A stretch of DNA of 64,000 bases from Marmoricola sp. URHB0036 (GTDB taxonomy: Bacteria; Actinomycetota; Actinomycetes; Propionibacteriales; Nocardioidaceae): the NCBI RefSeq assembly GCF_000426045.1, contig NZ_AUEP01000003.1:248001-312000 (forward strand), in the 5' to 3' direction. The notes beneath the pieces were generated by a model. That model searched no databases and was not told where the DNA came from. It saw only the letters and a list, made by a program, of their open reading frames with translations. Shown one piece after another: positions 52,801-59,823 of this stretch. The first letter of the stretch is position 1. Each line of letters starts with the position of its first letter. A program made the translations under genes and the position numbers.

Positions 52801-54322
52801 GGCGGGGCCGCAGCTCGGCGAACTCGTCGCTCGGGTAGCGCCCGGAGAGCAGGTCGAGCGTCGCGTCGTAGGCACTCCGGGGGAGCGACGTGAACGGCGC
52901 CGCGCGGCGTACGACGTCGAAGAGCTCGTCGGCGTCCCAGGTGTCCAGCGAGGTGGCGGCGACGATCTGCTGGGCGAGTACGTCGAGCGGGCTGGCCGGC
53001 ACGTGCAGCGCCTCGATCCCGCCGGTGCGCATCCGCTCGACGGTGACCGCCGACGGCACCAGATCGCCACGGTGCTTGGGGAAGAGCACCCCACGCGACA
53101 CCTCGCCGACGTGGTGGCCGGCACGACCGACCCGTTGCAGGGCACTCGCGACGGACGGCGGCGACTCGATCTGGATGACCAGGTCGACCGCACCCATGTC
53201 GATGCCGAGCTCGAGGCTGCTGGTCGCCACCACGCAGGGCAGCCGACCGCGCTTGAGGTCGTCCTCGATGATCGCGCGCTGCTCCTTGGACACCGAGCCG
53301 TGGTGGGCTCTCGCGACGAGGGGAGCCGCGCCGTTGGACTGGCCGGACTGGGCCATCATCTCGGCCGGCGTGCGGTCCTGTGGTCTCGACTGATCGCTCG
53401 CTTCGCTCGCTGCTCGACCACCGAGCTCAGCTCGCTCCGCTGCCAGCTCGTTGAGCCGTGCGGTCAGCCGCTCCGCGAGCCTCCTGGAGTTGGCGAAGAC
53501 GATGGTCGACTGGTGCTGCTCGATCAGGTCGAGCACGCGCTCCTCGACGTGTGGCCACAACGAGCCAGCGCGTGGACCGTCGTCGCCTTCCTCGCCGAGC
53601 TCGGTCATGTCCTCGACCGGGACGACGACCTTGAGGTCCCACTCCTTCTCCGAAGGCGGTGCCACGACTTCGACCGGAGCGGCACCGCCGAGGAAGCGGG
53701 CCACCTCGTCGATCGGACGCACGGTCGCGGACAGGCCGATGCGCTGGGCCGGCTTGTCGAGCAGGTCGTCGAGCCGCTCGAGCGAGACTGCGAGGTGGGC
53801 ACCGCGCTTGGTGCCGGCGACGGCGTGGACCTCGTCGACGATGACCGTCTCGACCCCGCGCAGCGCCTCACGGGCCTGCGAGGTGAGCATCAGGAACAGT
53901 GACTCGGGCGTGGTGATCAAGATGTCGGGCGGCGTCGTGTGGATCCGTCGACGGTCCTGGGGCGAGGTGTCGCCGGATCGCACGCCGACCCGGATCTCGG
54001 GGACCTCGACGCCGAGGCGCTCGGCGGTCTGCCGGATGCCGACGAGCGGGGCGCGCAGGTTGCGCTCGACGTCGACGGCGAGTGCCTTCAGGGGCGAGAC
54101 GTAGAGGACCCGGCACCGCTTCTTCTTCTCCGGCACGGGTTCGGTGGCCAGCCGGTCGATCGACCAGAGGAACGCCGACAGCGTCTTGCCGGAGCCGGTC
54201 GGGGCCACCACCAGGGCGTGCCGGCCGGCCGAGATGGCGTCCCACGCCCCGCTCTGGGGAGGGGTCGGCCGCGCGAAGGCGGCGGCGAACCACTCCTGCG
54301 TGGCCGGGCTGAACTGGTGCAC
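49796..54322 (-). CDS. lhr: Lhr family superfamily 2 helicase
   Basis: A 1508-residue 3'-5' DNA (and RNA:DNA) translocase in DNA repair, matching the length of mycobacterial Lhr. The N-terminal RecA pair carries APTGSGKT, the Walker B DEVH in VDEVHAVAG and HHGSVSKEQR plus QRVGRAGHHVG in the second domain. Winged-helix, beta-barrel and a long C-terminal domain follow. A REP-like palindromic element is embedded in frame at residues of about 301-314, in the segment just before HHGSVSKEQR. Overlaps nei2 at its 3' end. Confidence 0.96.
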   Translation of the reverse strand: MHQFSPATQEWFAAAFARPTPPQSGAWDAISAGRHALVVAPTGSGKTLSAFLWSIDRLATEPVPEKKKRCRVLYVSPLKALAVDVERNLRAPLVGIRQTAERLGVEVPEIRVGVRSGDTSPQDRRRIHTTPPDILITTPESLFLMLTSQAREALRGVETVIVDEVHAVAGTKRGAHLAVSLERLDDLLDKPAQRIGLSATVRPIDEVARFLGGAAPVEVVAPPSEKEWDLKVVVPVEDMTELGEEGDDGPRAGSLWPHVEERVLDLIEQHQSTIVFANSRRLAERLTARLNELAAERAELGGRAASEASDQSRPQDRTPAEMMAQSGQSNGAAPLVARAHHGSVSKEQRAIIEDDLKRGRLPCVVATSSLELGIDMGAVDLVIQIESPPSVASALQRVGRAGHHVGEVSRGVLFPKHRGDLVPSAVTVERMRTGGIEALHVPASPLDVLAQQIVAATSLDTWDADELFDVVRRAAPFTSLPRSAYDATLDLLSGRYPSDEFAELRPRLVWDRVSGELTGRPGAQRLAVTSGGTIPDRGLFGVFLVGEKQSRVGELDEEMVYESRVGDVFTLGTTSWRIEDITHDRVLVSPAPGQPGRLPFWTGDSLGRPAELGEAIGAFTREVAAMPREQAIARATAAGLDEWAADNLVSLIEEQREATNAVPHDQQLVVERFRDELGDWRLVVHSPYGTPVHAPWALAINGRLRERYGVDAAAMATDDGIVLRIPETDQDPPGAELIAFEPDEIEQIVTTEVGGSALFASRFRECAARALLLPRRDPGRRAPLWQQRQRSAQLLEVAARYPSFPIILETVREVLQDVYDLPSLVALHQRISERRLRLVDVNTQRPSPFAQSLLFGYVAAFMYEGDSPIAERRAAALTLDQGLLAELLGRAELRELLDPDVLAEVESELQRLAEDRRVRDSEGIADLLRLLGPLSTEEVQARCTTPGQVTDWLSLLVDARRVVPVLMGGHERWAVVEDVARLRDGLGVPVPPGVPAAFTEPVDDPLGDLVGRYARTHGPFLASEVAHRLGLGVAVCQQTLARLAAQGRVLEGEFRPSGAGAEWCDAEVLRSLRRRSLARLRHEVEPVEPVALARFLPAWQHVVSGGGRGLRGLDGVATVVEQLAGCATPASALESLVLPARVRDYHPAMLDELTATGEVLWAGHGGLPGSDGWVSLHLADTAPLTLPDHGDLELGPDHQAVLDALEGGGAYFFRQLASTVGTSDDKALSAALWDLAWDGRVGNDTLAPLRALTRGGRSAHRLKRAPARVRGARPRLSTTALRAAPPDVAGRWFLLPEREPDPTKRAHAVAESLLERHGVVTRGAVVSERTPGGFAAAYKVLSAFEETGRCRRGYFVEGLGAAQFGTAGAIDRLRTHLRDSDRPEKPTALALAATDPANPFGAALPWPPQESGHRPGRKAGAIVVLVDGTLTLYVERGGKTLLTFSEEEELLAPAIEALGRAVREGALGRLVVEKADGASILGQDSEVLRRAMESAGFIATPRGLRLRA
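53380..53421. repeat. REP-like element embedded in lhr
   Basis: GTGGTC (53380-53385) and GACCAC (53416-53421) bound a block with CGCTCG occurring twice. It stays in frame, encoding an Ala/Ser-rich loop (GGRAASEASDQS). Similar GGTCGAG...CGAGACC elements are, from memory, recurrent in Nocardioides and relatives. Confidence 0.5.
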
Positions 54323-54361
54323 TCAGACATCCTGCCTGACGGCACCGACAGGTCGGCCGGC

Positions 54362-54411
54362 CCAGGACGTCATACGTCCTGGTCGCCATGGCAGCCACTT
54401 CGTATGACGTC
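54362..54411. repeat. Overlapping inverted repeats at the end of the thiol operon
   Basis: CCAGGACGT (54362-54370) pairs with ACGTCCTGG (54374-54382), and GACGTCATACG (54366-54376) pairs alternatively with 54401-54411. They cover the stop codon of the hydrolase gene and probably act as its terminator, 40 nt before the lhr start. Confidence 0.55.
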
Positions 54412-55071
54412 CGAGAGGCGGGCCTGCGACACCAGCCACCCGAAGAGCGCGGGTCCCGTGGCATCCATCTCGGGGTGCCACTGGACGCCGACAGCCGGCC
54501 AGTGGGCTCCTTCCCACTCCAGCGCCTCGACGACCCCGTCGTCCGCGATGGCCGTGACCCGCCAGCCCGGCCCTGTGCGCACGACCGCCTGGTGGTGCAA
54601 CGAGCTCACACTCGTCCGCGTGCCGAGCAGCTCCTGGCACACGGAACCGGTGGACGTGCTGATGGCGTGCCCCTCGCCGGGGCACACGTGCGGTACGTCG
54701 GCCGCCAGAGTCCCCCCGTCCATCACGGCGAACACCTGCGCGCCCCGGCACACGCCCAGGGTCGGCGTCCCCTCCCGCCGAGCGGCCCTGGCGAGGTGGA
54801 TCTCGGCGTCGTCCCGCTCCCGGTCGACGTCCCTCGCGGCCGTGCCGACGCCGTAGAGCAAGGGGTCGAGATCACCACCTCCGGCCAGCACCAGCCCATC
54901 GAGCGCGTCGAGCGCGAGGTGGCCGGCTCCGGGCGGGAGGAGCACCGGTCGCCCGCCGGCGGCCGTCACGTGCTCGACGTACGACTGGGGGATCCCATGG
55001 ACGGCCAGGCGTCCGAACGGCCTGCTCACGACGTACGACGCTGCGGCGATCCCGATGAGTGGGTCGCTCAT
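54370..55071 (-). CDS. Class I glutamine amidotransferase-like gamma-glutamyl hydrolase (PuuD type)
   Basis: A 233-residue peptidase C26-like enzyme that cleaves gamma-glutamyl amide bonds. The nucleophile Cys is in LGVCRGAQV and the His/Glu pair in QWHPEMD; the oxyanion GGGDLDPLLYG stretch is as in PuuD. It is the last gene of a four-gene operon with glutamate-cysteine ligase, ATP-grasp and MAPEG genes, so the likely substrate is a gamma-glutamyl thiol peptide or its conjugate (inference). Its ATG overlaps the MAPEG stop by 1 nt or more (ATGA-type junction). Confidence 0.85.
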   Translation of the reverse strand: MSDPLIGIAAASYVVSRPFGRLAVHGIPQSYVEHVTAAGGRPVLLPPGAGHLALDALDGLVLAGGGDLDPLLYGVGTAARDVDRERDDAEIHLARAARREGTPTLGVCRGAQVFAVMDGGTLAADVPHVCPGEGHAISTSTGSVCQELLGTRTSVSSLHHQAVVRTGPGWRVTAIADDGVVEALEWEGAHWPAVGVQWHPEMDATGPALFGWLVSQARLSDVIRSGCHGDQDV

Positions 55072-55469
55072 CAGGTCGCCAGGACGACTGCCGTCACGGC
55101 AAGGGCGAGCCCGATGACGTAGGTGCCCATGGCGCCGATGTCGCGCAGCGGACCATGGGCGGCCATCGTCTCCGACCTGAGCATCCCGATCGCGTGGATG
55201 TAGCGTGCGAGGACGGCCGCCACGGCCAGCGCATCGACCCACCAGCCGTCGGACAGCGTCCCGCAGATGAGGAGAAGGACGCACAGCGTCGGGACGTACT
55301 CCGACGCGTTCCCGTGGGCACGGATGGCGATGAACATCCGGTCCGTGGGCTCGGTGGGCATCTGGTTGCCGGTCGCGCCGCGGACGGCCCGGTGTCGCGT
55401 CACGTTGGCGCCGAGCAGGAACAGCAACGCTCCGAGGAGCGCGACGCACGTGATCTGGAGTGTGTTCAT
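55071..55469 (-). CDS. MAPEG family membrane protein
   Basis: A 132-residue, four-helix protein of the MAPEG superfamily (microsomal glutathione transferase relatives, YecN-like branch). The signature RMFIAIRAHGNASEYVP includes the Arg, Asn and Glu residues that bind glutathione in the family. Being in one operon with apparent glutathione biosynthesis genes makes a thiol-transferase or peroxidase role at the membrane likely. The ATG overlaps the GshB-like stop by 4 nt. Confidence 0.9.
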   Translation of the reverse strand: MNTLQITCVALLGALLFLLGANVTRHRAVRGATGNQMPTEPTDRMFIAIRAHGNASEYVPTLCVLLLICGTLSDGWWVDALAVAAVLARYIHAIGMLRSETMAAHGPLRDIGAMGTYVIGLALAVTAVVLAT

Positions 55470-56440
55470 GAGAGGACCCTTTCTTCGGAGTGGTGGAGCA
55501 GACGGCGCATGATCACGCCGGACAGGTCGGTGCCCAGCAGGGCGTCCGTCTTGTGCATCCCGCCTGGGCAGGTGACGTTGGCCTCGATCAGGCGGCCGTC
55601 GATGACGTCCAGGCCGGCCAGGACGATGCCGAGACGCCGGAAGTGCGGCGCGAGCGTCGCTACGACGAGACGGTCGCGGTCGTCGGGACCGATCGCAGCC
55701 GCCGGAGGACCGATCCGGAAGTCGTCGAACGACGGGAACCGGTCGACCGCACCGACGATCTCGCCGTCCAGCACGAAGAGGCGCTTGTTGCCGCTGTCGA
55801 CGGAGGACAGGTACTCCTGAACGATCACGTGCCGGCGGCCGCGGCCCGTCGCGGACTCGACCAGCGAACGGGCGTTCCGGTCCTCGCGGCGCAGGAGCCA
55901 GACGTCGATCCCGGCGAACCCGTCGACCGGCTTGAGGACCGCGGTCCCGTGGAGCGCGGCGAACTCCAGCACCCGGTCGACCTCGGCGGTCACCAACGTC
56001 TCCGGGCACAGCTCGGCGAACCGAAGCACCCAGAGCTTCTCCTGCATCTCGCGCACGCCAGCGGCGCGGTTGACCACCTGCACGCCTGCGTCGTGGGCGA
56101 TGTCCAGCAGGTACGTCGTCCGCAGGTACCTGGGGTCCACCGGCGGGTCGAGACGCAGCAACGCCACCTGCACCTCGAGGGCGACGTCGACCACCCGCTG
56201 CTCGACCGCGTCGAACCACGGCGAGTCGACCAACCACCGGTGGTCACCGCTCGGCACCCGGGGGCGGACCTCGATGCGCCGTGCCCGGGCGAGCAGCCGG
56301 CCGGCGACCAGCGCGAGGTCCTCGGGGCCGCACACCCACACCGCCACGCCGGCATCCGTCGCGGCCGCCATCAGCCCGACGTTGCTGTCGATCCCGGCGT
56401 CGAGCCCCTCCAGGGGGTCAACGACGAACAGCGCGCTCAC
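55466..56440 (-). CDS. GshB-like glutathione synthetase (ATP-grasp)
   Basis: A 324-residue ATP-grasp ligase aligned in outline with prokaryotic GshB: an N-terminal VVDPLEGLDAGIDSNVGLM motif (GshB has DP-x-DS/T), LLRLDPPVDPRYLRTTYLLD, VVNRAAGVREMQEKLWVLRF, VLKPVDGFAG for ATP and EANVTCPGG near the end. GshB adds Gly to gamma-Glu-Cys. The GTG start overlaps the ligase stop by 4 nt. Gly as the acceptor is inferred; another amino acid is possible. Confidence 0.85.
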   Translation of the reverse strand: MSALFVVDPLEGLDAGIDSNVGLMAAATDAGVAVWVCGPEDLALVAGRLLARARRIEVRPRVPSGDHRWLVDSPWFDAVEQRVVDVALEVQVALLRLDPPVDPRYLRTTYLLDIAHDAGVQVVNRAAGVREMQEKLWVLRFAELCPETLVTAEVDRVLEFAALHGTAVLKPVDGFAGIDVWLLRREDRNARSLVESATGRGRRHVIVQEYLSSVDSGNKRLFVLDGEIVGAVDRFPSFDDFRIGPPAAAIGPDDRDRLVVATLAPHFRRLGIVLAGLDVIDGRLIEANVTCPGGMHKTDALLGTDLSGVIMRRLLHHSEERVLS

Positions 56441-57474
56441 GCCACACCGACCCGGGTCGGCACGGACCACTCGGCCAGGCTGAGCAGCGCCGAGGAGGTG
56501 TCGGCCAGTACCTCGGGAGCCAGGGCCGCCAGTTCCCAGCGTTCCGCCTGTCTCCGACCGTCGTCCAGCACGAGCCGGAGCGCGCGGCGACGTACCTCGT
56601 CGTCGTACAGCAGCCGGCTGAGCAGGGCCGCGAGCGGCACGACCACGTCGTCGGGCTGCACGTCGAGGAACCGCAGCTCCAGATAGCGGCCACGCGGACG
56701 CACCGGCGGGAAGAGCGTGGACACATGGTGGCGCACGGCCTGCTCGGTGACGCGGTGGGTCCGGGCCCACGACGAGAAAGATCCCCGCCACGAGTCCTCT
56801 CCGGGCATGGCGAACACAGCTGCCCCCGCAGCGAAGGCGGCGTAGTGCGCCACCGGATCGGCCTTCCGCAACAGCCGGTCGTCGTACGCCGTTCGAGACG
56901 GGTCCACGGAGAGCCAGGTAGCCAGCCGCGACGCCGGACCGGCGCTCCGTGCGAACGCCGCCGCCAGGAAGGGCGCGGCCGACAACGCCAGCAGCCACTG
57001 CTCGAGACCGGGGGCGCCGGGCCACCAGTCGAGGCACACCTGGGTCGAGGCCGTACGACGCATCATGCGCCGTCCCGCCGGCCCGATCCCGTCGAGGTGC
57101 CGCTCCATCTCCACGTAGCGGTGGCTGGCGAGCTGGCGTGGCACCGCGCGATCGTCGACCGGGTCCGCGCGGAGCTCGATGCCTGCCGCCCGGCAGTCCG
57201 CACGCAGCAGCTCGATCGTGGTCTGCCACCGGTCCGCCAGCTGGGGCACGGACGGCGAGCAGGGGAGGCTCAGCTCGACCTGACCGCCGGGTTCGAACCC
57301 CACCCAGCTCTCGTACGAGGACCCGCGGATCGCGCGACGCACTCGATCGATCGAGACGACGGAGCCGTCCGACACGTCCCGGGCCAGCAGCTCGTGCTCG
57401 ATGCCGGCGCGGACCGATCGGGACGCGCCGCCCTGGAAGAGGTCAGAGACTTCGCGGAGGAGAAGGTGGTGCAT
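56437..57474 (-). CDS. Glutamate-cysteine ligase (GCS2/EgtA-like)
   Basis: A 345-residue member of the glutamate-cysteine ligase superfamily, which forms gamma-Glu-Cys. Visible parts are GIEHELLARD (metal/ATP Glu), GFEPGGQVELSLP, MMRRTASTQVCLDW and the late RYLELRFLDVQP strand. It is closest to the EgtA branch, where the product feeds ergothioneine, but no egtB/C/D/E genes are here; a GshB-like gene follows instead. ATG after AAGGAG. First gene of the operon, transcribed from a promoter shared with a divergent MarR gene. Confidence 0.87.
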   Translation of the reverse strand: MHHLLLREVSDLFQGGASRSVRAGIEHELLARDVSDGSVVSIDRVRRAIRGSSYESWVGFEPGGQVELSLPCSPSVPQLADRWQTTIELLRADCRAAGIELRADPVDDRAVPRQLASHRYVEMERHLDGIGPAGRRMMRRTASTQVCLDWWPGAPGLEQWLLALSAAPFLAAAFARSAGPASRLATWLSVDPSRTAYDDRLLRKADPVAHYAAFAAGAAVFAMPGEDSWRGSFSSWARTHRVTEQAVRHHVSTLFPPVRPRGRYLELRFLDVQPDDVVVPLAALLSRLLYDDEVRRRALRLVLDDGRRQAERWELAALAPEVLADTSSALLSLAEWSVPTRVGVA

Positions 57475-57484
57475 GACGGGCTCC

Positions 57485-57527
57485 TTGGTAAAGTAAGGTC
57501 GCCTGTCTAAAATAGAAAGGTCACCTT
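57485..57527. promoter_or_regulatory. Overlapping divergent promoters with two MarR-type boxes
   Basis: Plus strand: TTGGTA (57485-57490), 17 nt, TAAAAT (57508-57513). Minus strand: TTGGTA (57531-57526) faces it. Two boxes, AAGGTCGCCTG (57495-57505) and AAGGTCACCTT (57517-57527, an odd palindrome), lie within the promoters and are spaced 22 nt apart, two helical turns. Confidence 0.7.
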
Positions 57528-57531
57528 ACCA

Positions 57532-57990
57532 ATGTCAAGAGAGATCCGCCCTCTGGGTCGTACGCCGCTGATCGGACTCGTGGAGAGGGCAGCCCGCGGG
57601 CTGGGCTCGGACATGATCACCACCGCCCGGGAGCGCGGCTTCACCGAGCTGCGGCTGGCCCATGGCACCGTCTTCGGCAACCTGCCGGGCGAGGGGGCAC
57701 GCGTCACCGAGATGGCTGCCCAGGCCGGCATCACCAAGCAGTCGATGGGCGAGGTCGTCCGTGAGCTGGTGGAGCTCGGGATCTGTGACATGGAGCCGGA
57801 CCCGAACGACCGCCGGGCCAAGATCGTCACCTACACCGAGTACGGCCACCGGGTGGCGGCGGACGGCTTCGGCCACCTTCAACAGGTGGAGCGCCGGCTG
57901 GCGCGCACCTTCGGTGAGGACTACGAGACGGCCCGTCGGGTCCTCGAGTGGGTGATCGAGGAGTATCCGCGCAACGCGGCGGCTCAGTGA
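57532..57990 (+). CDS. MarR family regulator of the thiol operon
   Basis: A 152-residue winged-helix regulator: ARVTEMAAQAGITKQSMGEVVRELV is the HTH and EPDPNDRRAKIVTYT the wing. It contains a Cys in LGICDME next to the wing, which could be redox-active. Divergent from the glutamate-cysteine ligase operon, with two AAGGTC boxes in the shared promoter, so it likely represses both directions. A short hairpin CAGGTgctACCTG follows it. Confidence 0.92.
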   Translation: MSREIRPLGRTPLIGLVERAARGLGSDMITTARERGFTELRLAHGTVFGNLPGEGARVTEMAAQAGITKQSMGEVVRELVELGICDMEPDPNDRRAKIVTYTEYGHRVAADGFGHLQQVERRLARTFGEDYETARRVLEWVIEEYPRNAAAQ

Positions 57991-57995
57991 GTGGG

Positions 57996-58021
57996 CCGAC
58001 AAATCAGGTGCTACCTGTCGG
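57996..58021. terminator. Hairpin between MarR and ABC genes; carries the repeat-end motif
   Basis: CAGGT (58005-58009) pairs with ACCTG (58013-58017), inside CCGACA...TGTCGG. Read on the minus strand, 58010-57996 is CACCTGATTTGTCGG, 14 of 15 bases identical to the end of repeat unit 2. Confidence 0.55.
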
Positions 58022-58045
58022 ACTCGGCGTCTAGGGTCGACAACC

Positions 58046-58993
58046 GTGACCGATGCCGCCGAACCGATGATCCGGGCCGTCGACCTGCGCAAGTCGTTCG
58101 TCAGCAAGCAGGGCACCGTCGAGGCGGTGAAGGGCATCAGTGTCGAGGTGCGGCGGGGCGAGTCGTTCGGGTTCCTCGGCCCCAACGGTGCCGGCAAGTC
58201 CTCGACGATGCGGATGGTCGCGGCCGTCTCCCCGATCACCAGTGGTGAGCTGCGCATCCTGGGCATGGACCCGGCGAAGGACGGTCCCGGCATCCGGGCG
58301 CGCATCGGGGTCTGCCCCCAGGAGGACACCCTCGACACCGAGCTCAACGTCGCCGACAACCTCTACGTCTACGGCCGCTACTTCGGACTCCCGCGCGCCG
58401 ACGTGCGCACCCGCGTCGAGGAGCTGCTCGAGTTCGTCCAGCTCACCGAGAAGGCCAAGGCCAAGGTCGAGGACCTCTCCGGCGGCATGAAGCGGCGCCT
58501 CACCATCGCGCGCTCGCTGATCAACCGTCCCGACATGCTGCTGCTCGACGAGCCGACCACGGGCCTGGACCCCCAAGCCCGCCACGTCGTCTGGGACCGG
58601 CTGTTCCGGCTCAAGCAGCAGGGAGTCACCATCGTGCTGACGACCCACTACATGGACGAGGCCGAGCAGCTGTGCGACCGACTCGTGGTGATGGACAAGG
58701 GCCTGATCGTCGCCGAGGGCTCCCCGCTCGAGCTGATCCGGGCCTGGTCGACGCGCGAGGTGGCCGAGCTCCGGTTCGGCGTCGGCGAGCACGAAGCCCT
58801 GGCCGCCAAGGTGGCAGACCTCGCCGAGCGGGTCGAGGTGCTGCCCGACCGGCTGCTGCTCTACACCTCCGACGGCGAGGAGACGCTCGCCAAGGTGCAC
58901 GAGCGCGGCCTGGCCCCGGCCGTCTCGCTCGTACGCCGCTCCACCCTGGAGGACGTCTTTCTCCGCCTCACCGGCCGCACGCTGGTCGACTGA
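58046..58993 (+). CDS. ABC-2 exporter ATP-binding protein (DrrA type)
   Basis: A 315-residue ATPase: Walker A GPNGAGKSS, signature LSGGMKRR, Walker B LLLDEPTTGLDP and the H-loop TTHYMDEAEQL. The C-terminal 90-residue extension is typical of DrrA/NodI exporters. The GTG start is probably leaderless (TAGGGT at 58032-58037). It powers the two permeases that follow with TGATG overlaps. The substrate may be a drug, lipid or polyketide; none is encoded nearby. Confidence 0.94.
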   Translation: MTDAAEPMIRAVDLRKSFVSKQGTVEAVKGISVEVRRGESFGFLGPNGAGKSSTMRMVAAVSPITSGELRILGMDPAKDGPGIRARIGVCPQEDTLDTELNVADNLYVYGRYFGLPRADVRTRVEELLEFVQLTEKAKAKVEDLSGGMKRRLTIARSLINRPDMLLLDEPTTGLDPQARHVVWDRLFRLKQQGVTIVLTTHYMDEAEQLCDRLVVMDKGLIVAEGSPLELIRAWSTREVAELRFGVGEHEALAAKVADLAERVEVLPDRLLLYTSDGEETLAKVHERGLAPAVSLVRRSTLEDVFLRLTGRTLVD

Positions 58994-59823
58994 TGGCCAC
59001 GACCGACACCGCCACCGGCACGACACCGTCGTCGGCACCGAGGAGCCCGTTGGCCGGCGCCGTCCGGATGGCCGACTACTGGGCCACCGTCTACCGCCGC
59101 ACGTGGAAGGGCAGCGTCATCTCGTCCTTCGTGACGCCGCTGCTCTACATCGTCGCGATGGGGGTGTTCCTCGGTGGCTTCATCCAGGACGACCCCGCCA
59201 AGCTCGAGGGCGCGACCAGCTACCTCGCCTTCGTCGCGCCGGGCATGCTCGCGGCGCAGGCGATGACGGTCGTCTTCGGTGAGGTCACCTATCCCGTCAT
59301 GTCGATGATCAAGTGGCAACGCACCTTCTACGGCATGATCGCCTCGCCGCTCAACATCGCCGACGTCGTGCTCGCCCATCTCGGCTTCGTGCTGTTCCGC
59401 GTCGGCACCGTGTGCGCGGTCTTCACCCTGGTGATGGCCCCGTTCGGGGTCTTCGAGTCGTGGTGGGGGGTGCTGCTTTCCTTCCCGGTGCAGCTCCTGA
59501 TCGGGCTCGCCTTCGCCGCCCCGCTCTACGCCATCACTGCCGCCATGCGCAGCGAGAGCGGCTTCAGCCTCATCTTCCGGCTCGGGATGATCCCGCTCTT
59601 CCTGTTCTCCGGGGCCTTCTTCCCGATCTCCAACCTCGGCCCGGTGATGGAGTGGTTGGCCCGGCTGACGCCGCTGTGGCACGGCGTGGACCTGACCCGG
59701 ATGTTGGTCCTCGGCACGGTCGACTGGTCGACCGCGGCGATCCACGTCGTCTACCTGGTGACGTGTGCCGTGGTCGGCTACCTGCTCGCCGTACGCACGC
59801 TGGAGAAGAGGCTGATCGACTGA
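58993..59823 (+). CDS. ABC-2 exporter permease 1
   Basis: A 276-residue, six-helix ABC-2 type permease with the conserved family tail PLWHGVDLTRML. The ATG overlaps the ATPase stop (ATGA) and the TGA-ATG junction at its own end is shared with permease 2, so the three genes are translated as a block. It pairs with permease 2 as a heterodimeric channel. Confidence 0.92.
   Translation: MATTDTATGTTPSSAPRSPLAGAVRMADYWATVYRRTWKGSVISSFVTPLLYIVAMGVFLGGFIQDDPAKLEGATSYLAFVAPGMLAAQAMTVVFGEVTYPVMSMIKWQRTFYGMIASPLNIADVVLAHLGFVLFRVGTVCAVFTLVMAPFGVFESWWGVLLSFPVQLLIGLAFAAPLYAITAAMRSESGFSLIFRLGMIPLFLFSGAFFPISNLGPVMEWLARLTPLWHGVDLTRMLVLGTVDWSTAAIHVVYLVTCAVVGYLLAVRTLEKRLID

Noticed and set aside
57495-57513. 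IdeR/DtxR iron box in front of the thiol operon
   Set aside because: TAAGGT and CTAAAA give a partial likeness, but the AAGGTC boxes fit the adjacent MarR gene better and the iron-box symmetry is poor.
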